A model generated the notes under the pieces. It saw only the letters and a program-made list of their open reading frames with translations, was not told the origin of the DNA and did no database searches. 64,000 nt of DNA from Boesenbergia rotunda (Eukaryota; Streptophyta; Magnoliopsida; Zingiberales; Zingiberaceae): NCBI GenBank assembly GCA_024364735.1, contig JAGFNQ010000844.1, forward strand, positions 48,396 to 112,395, read 5' to 3'. A program made the position numbers and the translations under genes. Shown in pieces: positions 43,224 to 56,556 of the stretch; position 1 is the first letter of the stretch; each line of letters begins with the position of its first letter.

Positions 43224-43706
43224 TTAATATAAACCTTGCACACAAACAAAATAACAAAAAAAATGTACCAAGACTTGGTCTTGGATTAGTAGTGCGGGAG
43301 AAAGAAAAAATTACCCCAGAAAAATATTACATAAATTTCGAGGTAAAATAATAATAAAATAACAATAAAAGCTTTTGAGATAAATTTTTAGAAAATGAAT
43401 ATTCTGATTAATGAAAAAATAGGAGTTAAAAAAAGGTTGCTCGAATTAAGGTGGCACTAATTTCGAGAAAAATAATATTAAAATAGTTTATGACAAATTT
43501 TTAAAAATTGATTATTTTATCAATTCTGACTCATGGTGAAAAAATAAGAATTTAAATTCACCTACAGATATTATTTATAAAAAAAGATCGAGTGGTGTTG
43601 CACCAACCTCGATTAACGAAAAAGAAATGAAACAAAAATTCATAAATCTGAAAACTCCCAAATTGGTGGTTGCACCAAATTTGAGTTACCCCGCTCTGAT
43701 ACCACT
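43224..43706 (-). other. Element D leader and primer binding site
   Basis: No gene. Primer site at 43693-43706 next to the LTR; AT-rich leader; near gag the sequence AAGTCTTGGTACATTTTTT matches the first bases of the window (1-20), showing that the A and D leaders share origin. Confidence 0.75.
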
Positions 43707-45211
43707 TGTTGGATCGAGAAGAACGATAGAGGGGGGGGGGTGAATATCGTAAACGTTCGGATTTATAAAAGAGAATTAACAGCGGAAATAAATAAAGTAA
43801 GACACACGCGAACACCACGATTTTACTTGGTTCGGAGTCGCGGTCGGCTCCTACTCCAAGGCCCACGGTGGTTGACCGTTTACTGCGGGCAATTCTATAT
43901 GTGCACAAAAACAGTTTGCAAAATGTATTACGAGAATAGTACAGTAAACTTAAAAGCAGCTCTTCGTTACCGACGTCTGGTGTAGATTGTATTTTCGGAG
44001 CAGAGGGATGTCGTCGGCGCTTGTATCTCGAGTCGGGAGGTTTCCGGAGCAGAGCGCGGGAGTAGAAGAGCGTGAATGCGTTGGAAGAATTGTTGTTCTA
44101 AGCCTTGGGTCGAGGGGGCTTTTTATAGCCTCCCGGGGCGCCCTGAACATTGGGGGCGCCCCCCCACGAGTCACCCGATCCAAGCAACTCTCGGTCATCC
44201 CTTATCCCACTCGAATAGGGTTGAGGGTTGACTGTGGAGGCGCTCGGGACGCTGGGGGCACCCTGGTTGACCCTTTCAGCGAGCTTCTCGGCTAGATGAA
44301 GTTATCCGCATCGTTGGCTTGAGTAGGGGGCGCCCTAGAGCACGGGGGCGCCCGGGAGCATGGGGGCGCCCCGCCCAGTAAGCTACCGAAGCACTTCTTT
44401 GCTTCACTTGTTTTGTATTGGCCTTGAGGGCGCCCTGCTCACCTACTTGCTTCTCTCCTTTGGGCATTCTGAGCTGCAGACACACGTTCCTTCTGTCCTG
44501 CATCCAGGGTCAGTCCAAAACAATATGAAGCAATAGAGTATTAGGTTTATACAGTCTTAGCTGTCTTAGTTCTGACTTTGGGTCTCCAAAATGGAGCCCT
44601 AGGTCGAACCGACGCCTACTGTTCCCTCGACGGGGAACGCGTCCTCACCTACTCCTCTCAGGAGATTTTACCTGTTGCCAACCGGCTCCTCCGGTTGGAC
44701 TTTTGCCCAGTAGTCCTTCGCCAGGTCTTTAGTACCAGGCAGTCCTTCGTCTGGTGCCCAGCAATCCTTCGCCAGGTCTTTGCTTCCAAGCTGTCCTTCG
44801 CCTGGTGCCTAGCAGTCCTTCGCTAGGGCTTTGTATCCTAGCATTCCTTCGCCAGGTGCCTAGCAGTCCTTCGCTAGGGCTTTGTATCCTGGCATTCCTT
44901 CGCCAGGTGCCTAGCAGTCCTTCGCTAGGGCTTTGTTTCCTAGAAATCCTTCGCCAGGTGCCTAGCAGCCCTTCGCTAGGACTTTGTTTCCTGGCAGTCC
45001 TTTGCCAGGTGCCTAGCAGTCCTTCGCTAGGGCTTTGTTCCTGGCAGTCCTTCGCCAGGTGCCTAGCAGCCCTTCGCCAGGTGCCTAGCAGCCCTTCGCT
45101 AGGACTTCTTTCTGCATACTCAAGTAACTTTATTAGATCACAAATAAACTTAACTTTGAATCCTTTGTCAATATCAAAACACGGTTCGATATGGTGCTTC
45201 CTGCACCAACA
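43707..45211 (-). repeat. Element D 5' LTR (right copy)
   Basis: 1505 bp; TGTTGGATCGAG at its left end and CTGCACCAACA at its right. On the element strand: minisatellite (about 45112-44700), GC-rich inverted repeats, TATA box TATAAAAAGC near 44128-44119, and a C-run (43740-43731) near the U5 end. Resembles the A' LTR at 61286-62734 throughout much of its length. Confidence 0.9.
44118..44129 (-). promoter_or_regulatory. TATA box of element D 5' LTR
   Basis: GGCTATAAAAAGC on the element strand, just downstream of GC-rich GGCGCC repeats, the same arrangement as in E and A'. Confidence 0.6.
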
Positions 45212-45362
45212 ATTAGAACACACTAATCTAAGGTTAATTTCAAAAATCACCCAACATGGCCTAATTAAAGGTATCCCTAAAATTAAAAATCATGAAAACT
45301 TAATATGTAAGTCATGTAATCAAGGAAAACAGACTAGATCTAATCACAAACTAATTCAATCA
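45212..45362 (+). pseudogene. pol: A' GAG-pre-integrase fragment
   Basis: Reads HTNLRLISKITQHGLIKGIP and CKSCNQGKQTRSNHK, matching 2800-2945 of element A. It ends at the H2 insertion. Confidence 0.88.
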
Positions 45363-47518
45363 TGTAACGACCCGCCTTAACTTCTCTCCCTTAAAGCGGG
45401 CGCCACATTTACTTAACCTTAACTTTACCTTAGTCTTAGCCTTAAAATTACACCTACTTGACTTCCCTTAACTTGCTCTGAATTTTTCCCCTTTAAAAAT
45501 AAACTTTGATTTTATTTGCTTTGCAAGGATTTGACCCCTAGACCTCTTAATTTTAAAACTAAAGCACTAACCAACTGCTCTATACCACTTCTTTTCAATG
45601 GTACCAGTCGACTGCTATATAGCCAGTCGACTGGTATCGGCCACAAAAACTTTCTGTGCCCGGCACCAGTCGACTGGCCTCATGGCAGTCAACTGGTGCA
45701 TCGAACAGAAACTTTCTGTTCGATAGGGCAGTCGACTGGTTCTGATCCAGTCGACTGGCACGCCTGAAACCTACATTTACAGACCTGAAAACCATTTCCA
45801 AAGCTTCACAATTCATATACTTTCAAGTATATAGATAAATAAATAAATAAAAAAAAGTATATAGATAAATAACTCCAAATCTATACTCTACACTAGTTTT
45901 ATAAACATTTTAGCAACCCAAAACAACCTCATAAACTTGCAATTAGGATTTTTACGGAAGTAAATAAGCTATCAAAATATATGAACTCTAGACTAGAGTT
46001 TGTACCCAACTTTGTCTCTATGCAAGGTTTAAACAAAGTCATTTATTCTACCAATTCAAAACACCAAAACACATGTTCTACAAGACTTAACCCGACGATC
46101 TCTTTCACGGTTCCGCCGCCACCGAACATCAATGCAAGTCTCGCTCGCCTCCCTAGCTTATGCTTTTTCTTTACCTTTATCTGCAATAGGAGGAAATGCA
46201 ACTAATAAGCAAAACACTCAGTAAGTAAATCCTAAACTCACAAATCCATGCTATCAACAATAAACATGTTCAGTTCAAAGAATGCTTACTTCCAAAATAC
46301 ATGCACATGGGAAAACTTTCATATTCTTATCATGCTCAATCATATTAAAAACATTACTTGCATAAAACATTTGCAAACTTAACATACTCATACATTAAAA
46401 CACTAACCTCCTTACTCTTACTCTTTATCATGCTTGCAAAGTATCAATGTGAACTTATTGAAATAAAGACATGTACTCAAAGTTAAAACACTTGTAAATA
46501 CTTATATACTTGAAAATAATATTCAACTTTCTTTAGGCCTTGACATTGTACCATGGTATCAATGTACCAATTGCGCGCTTCTCTAATAGGTTGTGGGGTA
46601 GCTAGCCACCACATCCTATTAGTGCTTCTTTCTATCTTTCGGTGGGTCTTCCATTTGCCCGGTACATGTCACTTTCTGAAAATAAAATACTTTCTTTCTT
46701 ACATTACTTATATTTATCAACTATCTTACTTTTGCATAAATTTTTGCACTTAAAACCCTTTACCTTTCTTACTTGGGACTTTCATCGAGCACCTTGCGTG
46801 CCCTTAATCCCAACCTCATTTTTGGGACTCTTCACAAATTAAATCTTATCATGCTTAGCTTACATACACCAAATCTAAACCAATTAAATTTCTATCATGA
46901 AGAACATGCATCTTTAAGAACTTAAAACACACGCTAACCATAATCTTAATGCATGCATCATAAAACATGGTTCTACAACAAGATCTTACATACGAAAACT
47001 ACTCCTATTGCATGTGAGTGATCTACTTACCCCCTTTTCTTGAAGAAAACTCACTAAGTATGTAGAAACTCCTAGCGTAGCGCTCCTCCTCTCTTCCCTT
47101 GCGAGAAAACTTCACTCCTTGGCCCTAGGGAAGAAGCCCTAGGTTCTCTACTTCAAGAGGAAGAAGGAGGAGGAAGAAAACTCCCCCTTTTTCTCTATTT
47201 TCGCAGTCTCCTCTCCTCTGCTCGCGCGACCTCCCGAAACCCTAAAAGCGGTCTTAACACAACTTAAGTGGAAGTTGAGACATCTCTTCATGAAAAGGGC
47301 TTACTTAGCTATAATATTATTTCGCTTCATCCTTTTCTGTGCTTGATACCCTTGCCCTGCTGGTTACCCCAACTCACTTAAGGCCTTCCTTTGCCCTATG
47401 GTCGCGGGATCAAACCCCGTCCGACCCCTTATTTTTTTTCATTTTATTTTAATTCGAAAAAAATGCTATAAAATTCAGAAAAATTCTTAATAATTCATGA
47501 AAATTATTGGGTGTTGCA
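45363..47518 (-). repeat. H2 3' LTR (left copy)
   Basis: 2156 bp, TGTAACGACCCGCC to GTGTTGCA. Differs from the right copy by few substitutions and a small ATAGATAAATA repeat near 45835-45868. Contains CAGTCGACTG palindromes (45605-45750), a minus-strand tRNA-like motif (45525-45595) and a plus-strand one (about 47345-47425). Confidence 0.93.
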
Positions 47519-48362
47519 ATCCTCCCTACCTTATTAAAAGTTCGTCCTCGAACTTAGAACAGTTCTGGATACCTTTACCTCATGCTATCTTCTGATTCCC
47601 AGGTTGCCTCTTCATACTTCTGATTCAACCATAAGACTTTTACTAGTGGTACCACTTTGTTCCTCAGCTTCTTATCTGCTCGATCTATTATCTGAATAGG
47701 TCGACTTTCATAACTGAGATCTTCTTAAACTTGTACCATCTGTGGCTCAATCACTTGGTTGGCATCTTAGATATGCTTCTTTAGCATTGAGACATGGAAT
47801 ACATTGTGTATTGCTGACATCTCTGGAGGTAGCTCCAACTCATAAGCTACTTTGCCAACTCTTTTCGTCACTAGGTAGAGTCCTATGTATCGAGGACTTA
47901 GCTTGTCTTTCTTGTCGAATCTCATTACACCCTTCATAGGAGCTACTTTGAGGAAAACTGTATCCCCAACTTCAAACTCTAACGGTCTACGGCGTACATC
48001 GGCATAACTCTTCTGCCTACTCTGAGCAGCTTCTATTATCTAGCGGATGCTCTTTATAGCTTCTGTGGTATCATCTATGAGATCAGTCTGTGACTCCATT
48101 TCTTTCTTCTCACTACCTTCATACCAACAGAGGGGAGATCTACACCTCCTGCCATAAAGAGCTTCGTAGGGCGCCATACCAATAGTAGCCTGATAATTGT
48201 TGTTGTAGGCAAACTCAGCTAAACACTAATATTTGCACCAACTGCCCTTGAAGTCTAATGTACAAGCTCTGAGCATATCTTCTAGAACTTGATTCACTCT
48301 CTCTGTCTGTCTATTAGTCTGGGGAAGGAAAGCTGTGCTGAATTTCAGTTTGGTGCCTAATG
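47519..48362 (-). pseudogene. pol: H2 integrase C-terminus and chromodomain, decayed
   Basis: Translation on the minus strand matches H1b from the integrase Glu region to the chromodomain (RIDRADKKLRNKVV-like), but with stops, for example at 47769 (after KKHI) and 47728 (VQV then stop). The frame upstream is lost at about 48385 through a single-base change in an A-run. Confidence 0.82.
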
Positions 48363-49748
48363 CTATTTGTACGCACTCCCAAAAGGTGAAGTGAAACGAC
48401 CATCCCTATCAGAGATAATGGTCTTCGGGACTCCGTGTAGTTGGATCACTTCTTGCACATATAACTGGGCTAACTTTTCAATTGAGTAAGACACTCTGAT
48501 TGCCAAGAAGTGGGCAAACTTGGTCAATCTGTCTACTATTACCCAAATAGCGTCATAGCCATTAGTTATCTTTGGTAGACCAACTATGAAATCCATGGCT
48601 ATGTCTTCCCATTTCCACTCTAGAATCTGAATGGGCTGTAGGACACCTCCTGGTCTCTGGTGTTCTGCTTTAACTCTCTGACATGTCAGGCAGGTGCTGA
48701 CATACTTAGCTATGTCTCTCTTCATCCCTGACCACCAAAATCTTCTTTTCAAATCCTGGTACATCTTAGTGAAACCAGGATGCATTAAGTAGGGAGTTCC
48801 ATGGGCTTCCTTAAGAATCTTCTTTCTCAGCTCTTCATGATTGGGGACACATAAACGGTCACCATAGTAGAGTATCCCACTGTCAGATACTCTAAACTCT
48901 TTACTGTCTCCTTCTTGCATCTCCTGCTTGATCCTTTGGATATCAGAATCCTCAGCTTGTTCTTTCTGTATCTCTTCAAGCAAAGTTGACTCTAGTGTCA
49001 ATAGAGCTAGCTGCCCATCAATAATCTCCACTCCATAATCTACTATCTCCTTCTGTAATGGTGGTGCCAATGATGATAAGGACATCAAAGTGGCACAAGT
49101 CTTTCTACTTAGTGCATCTGCTACTTTATTTGTCTTACCAGGGTGGTAAAGGATCTCACAGTCATAATCCTTCACTAACTCAAGCCACCTTCGCTGTCTC
49201 ATATTGAGGTCTTTCTGAGTGAAGAAATATTTCAGACTCTGGTGATCTGTATAAATCTTGCACTGCACTCCATACAGATAATGTCTCCATATTTTTAGAG
49301 CGAAGACTACAGCTGCCAACTCCAAATCTTGAGTGGGGTAATTCTTTTCATAATCCTTGAGTTGCCTGGAAGCATAAGCTATGACTTTGCCTTCTTGCAT
49401 AAGTACGGCTCCAAGTCCTAGCTTTGATGCATCACTGTATATATCAAAGCTCTTATCACCTTCGGGTACTGTAAGAATAGGAGCGCTTGTCAGTCTCTTC
49501 TTCAACTCAAGAAAACTCTGCTCACAGTCTTCAGTCCACTCATACTTCTTATTCTTTCTGGTAAGGGCTGTAAGTGGAGAAGCTATCTTTGAAAAGTCCT
49601 CTACAAACCTTCTGTAGTACCCTGCTAAACCCAGAAAACTTCTGATCTCACTAGCATTCGTTGGTCGATTCCAGTTACTAACTGCTTCAATCTTGGCTGG
49701 GTCTACCATAATGCCTTCTTTGGAAATGATGTGGCCTAGGAATGCCAC
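48363..49748 (-). pseudogene. pol: H2 RT end, RNase H and integrase core
   Basis: A 461-residue frame: VAFLGHIIS-like start, SFLGLAGYYRRFVEDFSKIA (RT thumb), the RNase H region (FDIYSDASKLGLGAV, YTDHQSLKYFFT), the integrase zinc region (HPGFTKMYQ, CLTCQ) and core with AMDFIVGLPK and ISDRDGRF. It ends in a frameshift before the catalytic Glu motif. The first residue shown is a Met inside RT and not a real start. Confidence 0.92.
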
Positions 49749-49764
49749 CTGGTCAAGCCAAAAC

Positions 49765-51051
49765 TCACACTGAGAATTTGGCGTACAGCTCCCTCTGGTG
49801 TAAGGTCTGTAACACTATCTTCAGGTGTTCTTCATGTTCATCCTGAGTCTTTGAATACACTAGGATATCATCAATGAAGACAATGACGAACTTGTCAAAA
49901 AAGTCCTTGAACACTCTATTCATTAGATCCATAAACGTCGCAGGGGCGTTTGTCACTCCAAAGGGCATGACCATAAACTCGTAGTGCCCATATCTTGTAC
50001 TGAAAGCAGTCCTTGGCACATCACTCTGCTTCACTTTGAGTTGATGGTAACATGATCGCAGATCTATTTTGGAGAACACCGTGGCTCCCTTCAACTAATC
50101 GAATAAATCATCTATCCTTGGCAAGGGATATCTGTTCTTGATGGTTACCTTATTCAAGGCTCGATAATTTATGCACATTCGCATGGATCCATCTTTCTTC
50201 TTGACGAACAATACAGGAGCTCCCCAGGGTGAATGACTAGGGCGGATGAAACCCTTGTCGAGCAGCTCTTGTAACTGTTCTTGCAGTTCTTTCAGTTCTG
50301 CTGGTGCCATGCGATAAGGTGCCTTTGAAATTGGGTTGGTTCCTGGGGCCAACTCAATTTCAAACTCAATTTCCCGATTGGGAGGGAGTCCTGGTAACTC
50401 TTCAGGAAACACCTCAGGATAGTCACAGACTACCCTCACTTCTTCTCTCTTCAACCCTTCTCCTTGACTTGCATCCACTATATGAGCTAGAAAACCAGAG
50501 CACCCCTTCTCTAACATTCTCTGAGCTTGTAAGGTAGATAAGAACCTTTTTATCTTTCTCTTTGGGTCTCTAATAAACTCAAATGAAGGTTCTGCTTCTG
50601 GTGTGAACTTGACTTTTCTCTTGCGGCAGTCTATAGAAGCACTGTACTTGCTCAAGAAATCCATCCCTAAAATGACATCGAAATCCTTCATCTCAAGGAC
50701 TACCAAGTCACTATTGAGCTCTCGGTTGGAAATCCAGATTGGTACTGCCCTTAGCCTCTGAGTAGAGGCCATTACTTCCCCTGACGGTAAGGTTGTTAAA
50801 AATTTCTGACCCAAACTTTCTGGTGGGATCCCTAGCTTTTTAGAGAAAAGCATGGATACAAAAGAATGGGTTGCCCCAGTATCGAATAACACAATAGCAT
50901 ATTGAGATGAGATGAGTATTCGACCTGTGACCATGTTAGGAGCATTTGCCACTTCTTCCTTGGTGACGACGAAAACCCTGGCGTTGGTCGTGGCTGGTGG
51001 GGCTTCCATTCTTGCTTGACTGAAATAAGGTCCCTCCATAACTAGCTGCAT
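49765..51051 (-). pseudogene. pol: H2 protease and reverse transcriptase
   Basis: Minus-strand reading from 51051: retropepsin active site VLFDTGATHSFVS (near 50880, intact), DVILGMDFL, then the RT lead-in and MCINYRALNKVTIKNRYPLP. A TAG at about 50095 replaces Gln (LFD then stop). RT continues with KIDLRSCYHQ, TRYGHYEFMVMPFG and FIDDILVYS to 49765, where a 2-base deletion (CACACTGAG for CACACTTTGAG in H1) shifts the frame. Confidence 0.92.
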
Positions 51052-52233
51052 CTGGTGTAACTGAGCAGGTCCACCTCCGTACTGAAGAAGCTATGGTGGA
51101 GGCAGCTTGGCTTTAGGGCAAGCCTTGGCCAGGTGCCCTACTACTCCACAGATATAACATCCACCAACGCTTGACCTATTAGGGCAAGCCTTCATCATAT
51201 GCCCCTCTGCTCCGTAAATATGGCATCACCTCATGCCCTGACGACATGCTCCAGGATGTGTCTTCCCACACTTTGGGCAAGGAGAATACTTGAGCTGCTT
51301 GCTTGATGAGCCCCCTTTGTTGCCCTCAGAAGTCTTCTGGTCCCACCGCTTCCTCTTGCCTGAATTTCCTTTCCAATTCTGTTGGTTTTGAGGATTCCCT
51401 TGGGGCTTCTGGGCTGCTGCCTGTTGTTGTTCTACACGTGTGGCCTTTATACTATTTAAGTAGTGCTCAGTGATCAAAGCACTACTTACTAGTTCTTCTG
51501 AAGTCTGGGGTCTATTTCCACTGCCGGCCACATTCAGAGCTATCTGAGGCCTCAGCATCTTGAGCATTAGCCTGACCCTTTCCTTTTCAGTACTGACTAA
51601 CTCCGGGCACAAGCGAGCTAGTCGATTGAACTTCTTCACTGCTTCATCTACAGTTAGATCTCCTTGACGGAACTCAGTGAATTCATCATAGTGCTTGTTT
51701 GTCACTTTCATGTGAATGTACTCTTCCAGAAATTCTACTTCAAAGTCGGCCCAGGTCATCTGATTCACATTCCTCTTAGCTTTCACTCTTTCCCACCACA
51801 TCCTAGCATCTCCAGTAAGGCAGAAGGATGTGCACTTTATCTTCTCCACCTCGGGCCAGTCCAGTAACTCCATTATACTTTCCACCGTTTTGAACCATGC
51901 CTGAGCATCCCATAGTTCACTTGTGCCAGAAAAATTCTCGGGCTTCAGTCTCTGCCACTGGATCAGATATGCTTCCTGTCTCACTTCTCTTGCCAGAGGT
52001 ACTGGGGGAGTCTCTGTCACCGCTGGTGCCACTACTTGTGCCACTGGCGTGGCAGCAAGAGTGGCCTGCTGATTAGCCATCAAGGCAGCAATAACTTGCT
52101 ACTGTTCAGCAAGTTGCCTCTGAAGCTAGGCCACCACTCCTTGAAGATCTGTGGGTGGTACTGACTCAGTTGACTCCTGTTCTCTAGGAGCTTGCTCCTT
52201 GTTGCGGACAATACTGGGACGTCCTCTTGTCAT
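51052..52233 (-). pseudogene. gag: H2 gag with zinc knuckles
   Basis: Start MTRGRP at 52233, as in H1a (MPRGRP). In-frame TAG codons lie near 52125 and 52100 in the coiled-coil region. The capsid-like core is well kept (LTGDARMWWERV, FLEEYIHMKVTNKHYDEFTEF). A TGA at 51226 follows QGMR; the zinc-knuckle region continues in the same frame (CYICGVVGHLAKACP), with a TAG near 51091. All but the frame position agree with H1a. Confidence 0.87.
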
Positions 52234-52498
52234 CTCTCTTGCTCTATGGTGTACAGAAAATAAATAAGAAATAAATGCTCATTATCTCTTACTAACTTAC
52301 TTCACTATCTCTATGCATACATTAGCATATAATAATAATACTCACATACTTTTCGATCATCATGCACTTACTAATACTAGCAGTCAATAAAGAAAGCACA
52401 TAATACTACAACATATGAACTTCTTACTTGGCAGGCGGCAGGATTGATGCTTGATGTTAGTGTGGCAGAAGAGTGGAAACTTTGCTCTGATACCACTC

Positions 52499-54619
52499 TG
52501 TAACGACCCGCCTTAACTTCTCTCCCTTAAAGTGGGCGCCACATTTACTTAACCTTAACTTTACCTTAGTCTTAGCCTTAAGATACACCTACTTGACTTC
52601 CCTTAACTTGCTCTGAATTTTTCCCCTTTAAAAAAAAATTTTCATTTTATTTGCTTTGCAAGGATTTGACCCCTAGACCTCTTAGTTGTAAAACTAAAGC
52701 ACTAACCAACTACTCTATACCACTTCTTTTCAATGGTACCAGTCGACTGCTATATAGCCAGTCGACTGGTATCGGCCACAGAAACTTTCTGTGCCCGGCA
52801 CCAGTCGACTGGCCTCATGGCAGTCAACTGGTGCATCGAACAGAAACTTTCTGTTCGATAGGGCAGTCGACTGGTTCTGAACCAGTCGACTGGCACGCCT
52901 GAAACCTGCATTTACAGACCTGAAAATCATTTCCAAAGCTTCACAATTCATATACTTTCAAGTATATAGATAAATAACTCCAAATCTATACTCTACACTA
53001 GTTTTATACACATTTTAGCAACCTAAAACAACCTCATAAACTTGCAATTAGGATCTTTGCAGAAGTAAATAAGCTATCAAAATATATGAACTCTAGACTA
53101 GAGTTTGTACCCAACTTTGTCTCTATGCAAGGTTTAAACAAAGTCATTCATTCTACCAATTCAAAACACCAAAACACATGTTCTACAAGACTTAACCCGA
53201 CGATCTCTTCCACGGTTCCGCCGCCACCGAACATCAATGCAAGTCCCGCTCGCCTCCCTAGCTTATGCTTTTTCTTTACCTTTATCTGCAATAGGAGGAA
53301 ATGTAACTAATAAGCAAAACGCTTAGTAAGTAAATCCTAAACTCACAAATCCATGCTATCAACAATAAACATGTTCAGTTCAAAGAATGCTTACTTCCAA
53401 AATACATGCACATGGGAAAATTTTCATATTCTTATCATGCTCAATCATATTAAAAACATTACTTGCATAAAACATTTGCAAACTTAACATACTCATACAT
53501 TAAAACACTAACCTCCTTACTCTTACTCCTTATCATGCTTGCAAAGTATCATTGTGAAGTTATTGAAATAAAGACATGTACTCAAAGCTAAAACACTTGT
53601 AAATACTTATATACTTGAAAATAATATTCAACTTTCTTTAGGCCTTGACATTGTACCATGGTATCAATGTACCAATTGCGCGCTTCTCTAATAGGTTGTG
53701 GGGTAGCTAGCCACCACATCCTATTAGAGCTTCTTTCTATCTTTCGGTGGGCCTTCCATTTGCCCGGTACATGTCACTTTCTGAAAATAAAATACTTTCT
53801 TTCTTACATTACTTATATTTATCAACTATCTTACTTTTGCATAAATTTTTGCACTTAAAACCCTTTACCTTTCTTACTTGGGACTTTCATCGAGCACCTT
53901 GCGTGCCCTTAATCCCAACCTCATTTTTGGGACTCTTCACAAATTAAATCTTATCATGCTTAGCTTACATACACCAAATCTAAACCAATTAAATTTCTAT
54001 CATGAAGAACATGCATCTTTAAGAACTTAAAACACACGCTAACCATAATCGTAATGCATGCATCATAAAACATGGTTCTACAACAAGATCTTACATACGA
54101 AAACTACTCCTATTGCAGGTGAGTGATCTACTTACCCCCTTTTCTTGAAGAAAACTCACTAAGTATGTAGAAACTCCTAGCGTAGCGCTCCTCCTCTCTT
54201 CCCTTGCGAGAAAACTTCACTCCTTGGCCCTAGGGAAGAAGCCCTAGGTTCTCTACTTCAAGAGGAAGAAGGAGGAGGAAGAAAACTCCCCCTTTTTCTC
54301 TATTTTCACAGTCTCCTCTCCTCTGCTCGCGCGACCTCCCGAAACCCTAAAAGCGGTCTTAACACAACTTAAGTGGAAGTTGAGACATCTCTTCATGAAA
54401 AGGGCTTACTTAGCTATAATATTATTTCGCTTCATCCTTTTCTGTGCTTGATACCCTTGCCTTGCTGGTTACCCCAACTCACTTAAGGCCTTGCTTTGCC
54501 CTATGGTCGGGGGATCAAACCTCGCCCGACCCTTTTTTTATATTTTATTTTAATCCGAAAAAATGATATAAAATTCAGAAAAATTCCTAATAATTCACGA
54601 AAATTATTGCGTGTTACAA
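52499..54619 (-). repeat. H2 5' LTR (right copy)
   Basis: 2121 bp, TGTAACGACCCG to GCGTGTTACA. CAGTCGACTG palindromes at about 52740-52890; tRNA-like motifs at 52655-52735 (minus) and about 54449-54530 (plus). Possible TATA (GTATAAAAC, minus strand, near 53004). Confidence 0.93.
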
Positions 54620-55560
54620 ATCTGATCTAACTCGAACTACACTTGAACTCCTTCATCTTGACCTATTTGATTCACATGGAGCCAAGTCACTAAGCGAAAA
54701 CCGGTACTGCTTAGTAATTATTGATGATTACTATAGGTTCACCTGGGTTAGGTTTCTAAAGACCAAAGATGAAATCCTAAATCTATTTAATGATTTTTGT
54801 AAGTTAATTGAAAATCAAAACGATACCAAAATCAAAAGACTTAGGAGTGACCACGGGGGAGAGTTTGAAAATCAACGATTCGAAAAATTTTGTAAGGTAA
54901 ATGGGTATATACATGAATTTTTTTATCCTAGAACCCCCTAGCAAAATGGGATAGTTGAAAGGAAAAATAGAACCCTACAGGAAGCCGCTAGGGCTATGCT
55001 CAATGAATTCAACCTAGCTAACCAATATTGGGCAGAAGCAATTAGTACGACTTGCTACATCCAAAATAGGGTACTAATTAACAAACGACACAATAAAACA
55101 CCATATGAACTATACTTCCATAGACTTCCAAATCTACATTACCTAAAGGTCTTTGGGTGCAAAGTCCATATCCTAAACACCAAGGACTATCTAGGAAAAT
55201 TCCAGTCTAAGTCAACCCCAGGCATCTTCTTAGGTTATTCAACAACAAGTAGAGCCAATACGGTTTACAATAAACAAACTAAGAAATTGAAGAAACAATA
55301 AACCTGATATTTGATGAAGTAATTAACCCGAAATTTGACAATCCAGATCTAAATTCATCAAATACTGATCAAGAAGAAAATGAACATACTAATGAACCTT
55401 TAATTGAACCCCTAAATGAACTAAATATTGAACCAACCATTGAGACAATTGAACTAGCAATTGAACCAACTCAAGTAGTTGAACCAATCACTAAACCAAA
55501 CCGACCAGCGGGACCTGAGGCTGAACCAAGTTCCAGAAAAACTAAGAAACTCAGACTCAG
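54620..55560 (+). pseudogene. pol: A' integrase core and C-terminal part
   Basis: Resumes with LLHLDLFDSHGAKSLS, RSDHGGEFENQRF and VERKNRTLQEAARAML, giving D,D,E. A TAG replaces Gln in PRTPQQN (near 54949). After KSTPGIFLGYSTTSRA a 1-base loss near 55287 shifts the frame, followed by the Glu/Pro-rich linker. Matches 2945-3870 of element A. Confidence 0.88.
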
Positions 55561-56556
55561 TCACCCAACTGATCAGATTGTGGGTGATCCAACCTTAGGA
55601 GTCAGAACTAGGTCCGCTTATAGGAACCTCAGTCAGATTGCAATGATTTCAAAAATTGACCCTAAGACCATAGATGAAGCCTTACCTGATCCTGATTGGA
55701 TCATAGCAATGCAAGAAGAGTTAGCCCAATTTGAGAGGAACCAAGTCTGGGAACTAGTACCTAAACCCGAGGGCAAATCCATTATTGATACTAAGTGGGT
55801 TTTTAGGAACAAGCTAAATGACCAAGGGGAAATAGTAAGAAACAAAGCCCGCTTAGTTGCAAAAGGGTTCAGTCATGTAGAAGGGTTAGATTATGACGAA
55901 ACCTATGCCCCAGTGGCCAGACTTGAGTCCATTAGGATGTTGTTAGCCTTTGCATCCCATAAAGGATTTAAACTCTATCAAATGAATGTAAAGTCAGCCT
56001 TTCTAAATGGATTTATTAAGGAAGAAATTTAAGTAGGACAACCTCCTGATTTTGAGGACTTAGAAAGACCTGACCACGTTTACAAACTCACTAAAGCACT
56101 CTATGGACTAAAACAAGCACCTAGGGCCTGGTATGAATGCTTATCGACCTACCTAATTTCTAAAGAATTTAAACAAGGACAAATTGACTCAACCCTATTT
56201 ATCAAAACCTTAGGAAAAGAAATCTTTATTACCCAAATCTACATCGATGACATAATTTTTGGGTCCACCAACTCAAATTTCCTAAAAGAATTTGTTAAAA
56301 TAATGAAAAATGAATTTGAAATGAGCTTAGTTGGTGAGCTCAATTTCTTTCTAGGACTATAAATTAAACAAACTAGGGATGGAAACTATGTCCATCAATC
56401 CAAATATGCTAAGGAGTTAATAAAGAAATTTAAAATGGATAACTCTAAAAGCATAAGTGCCCCCATGGCCACAAATGTAAAAATAGATAGTGACCCTGAT
56501 GGTAAACCAGTAGACCTTAAACTCTATAGAAGTATGATTGGAAGTCTACTATACCT
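55561..56556 (+). pseudogene. pol: A' reverse transcriptase N-terminal part
   Basis: The intact linker GDPTLGVRTRSAYRN leads to WVFRNKLNDQG and KSAFLNGFIKEEI, then TAA at 56030-56032 (VYVGQ in element A). It continues with YGLKQAPRAWYE, YIDDIIFGS and another stop near 56358. It ends at the TACCT duplication where element I begins. Confidence 0.9.

Larger units (their letters stand above)
31292..45211 (-). mobile_element. Element D: non-autonomous gag-only LTR element on minus strand, interrupted by E
   Basis: The right (5') LTR is 43707-45211, followed on the minus strand by primer site 43693-43706 (AGTGGTATCAGAGC), leader, an intact gag, about 2.9 kb non-coding DNA, a polypurine tract and the split left (3') LTR. 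No pol. The right flank ATTAG (45212-45216) fits the matching site in the A family (AGGAGATTAGGTCAC), so D sits in A'; the left flank is lost in the N gap. The start given is the first base after the gap. Confidence 0.85.
45363..54619 (-). mobile_element. Gypsy element H2 (Tekay-like chromovirus), complete, inserted in A' integrase
   Basis: Unit of 9257 bp with LTRs 45363-47518 and 52499-54619, flanked by AATCA and AATCT (one mismatch in the 5-bp duplication). Minus-strand primer site 52484-52498 (GAGTGGTATCAGAGC) and polypurine tract (reverse of 47519-47533, AAGGTAGGGAGGAT). Gag, protease, RT, RNase H, integrase and chromodomain are all recognisable in one original frame, now with several stops and indels. 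Confidence 0.95.

Noticed and set aside
44754..45380. Long repetitive frames over the LTR minisatellite (both strands, also 38771-39154 and 61521-61712)
   Set aside because: They only translate the tandem repeat of an LTR in open frames; the protein pattern (SSPSLGLC) follows the DNA period, and no start context or family supports a gene.
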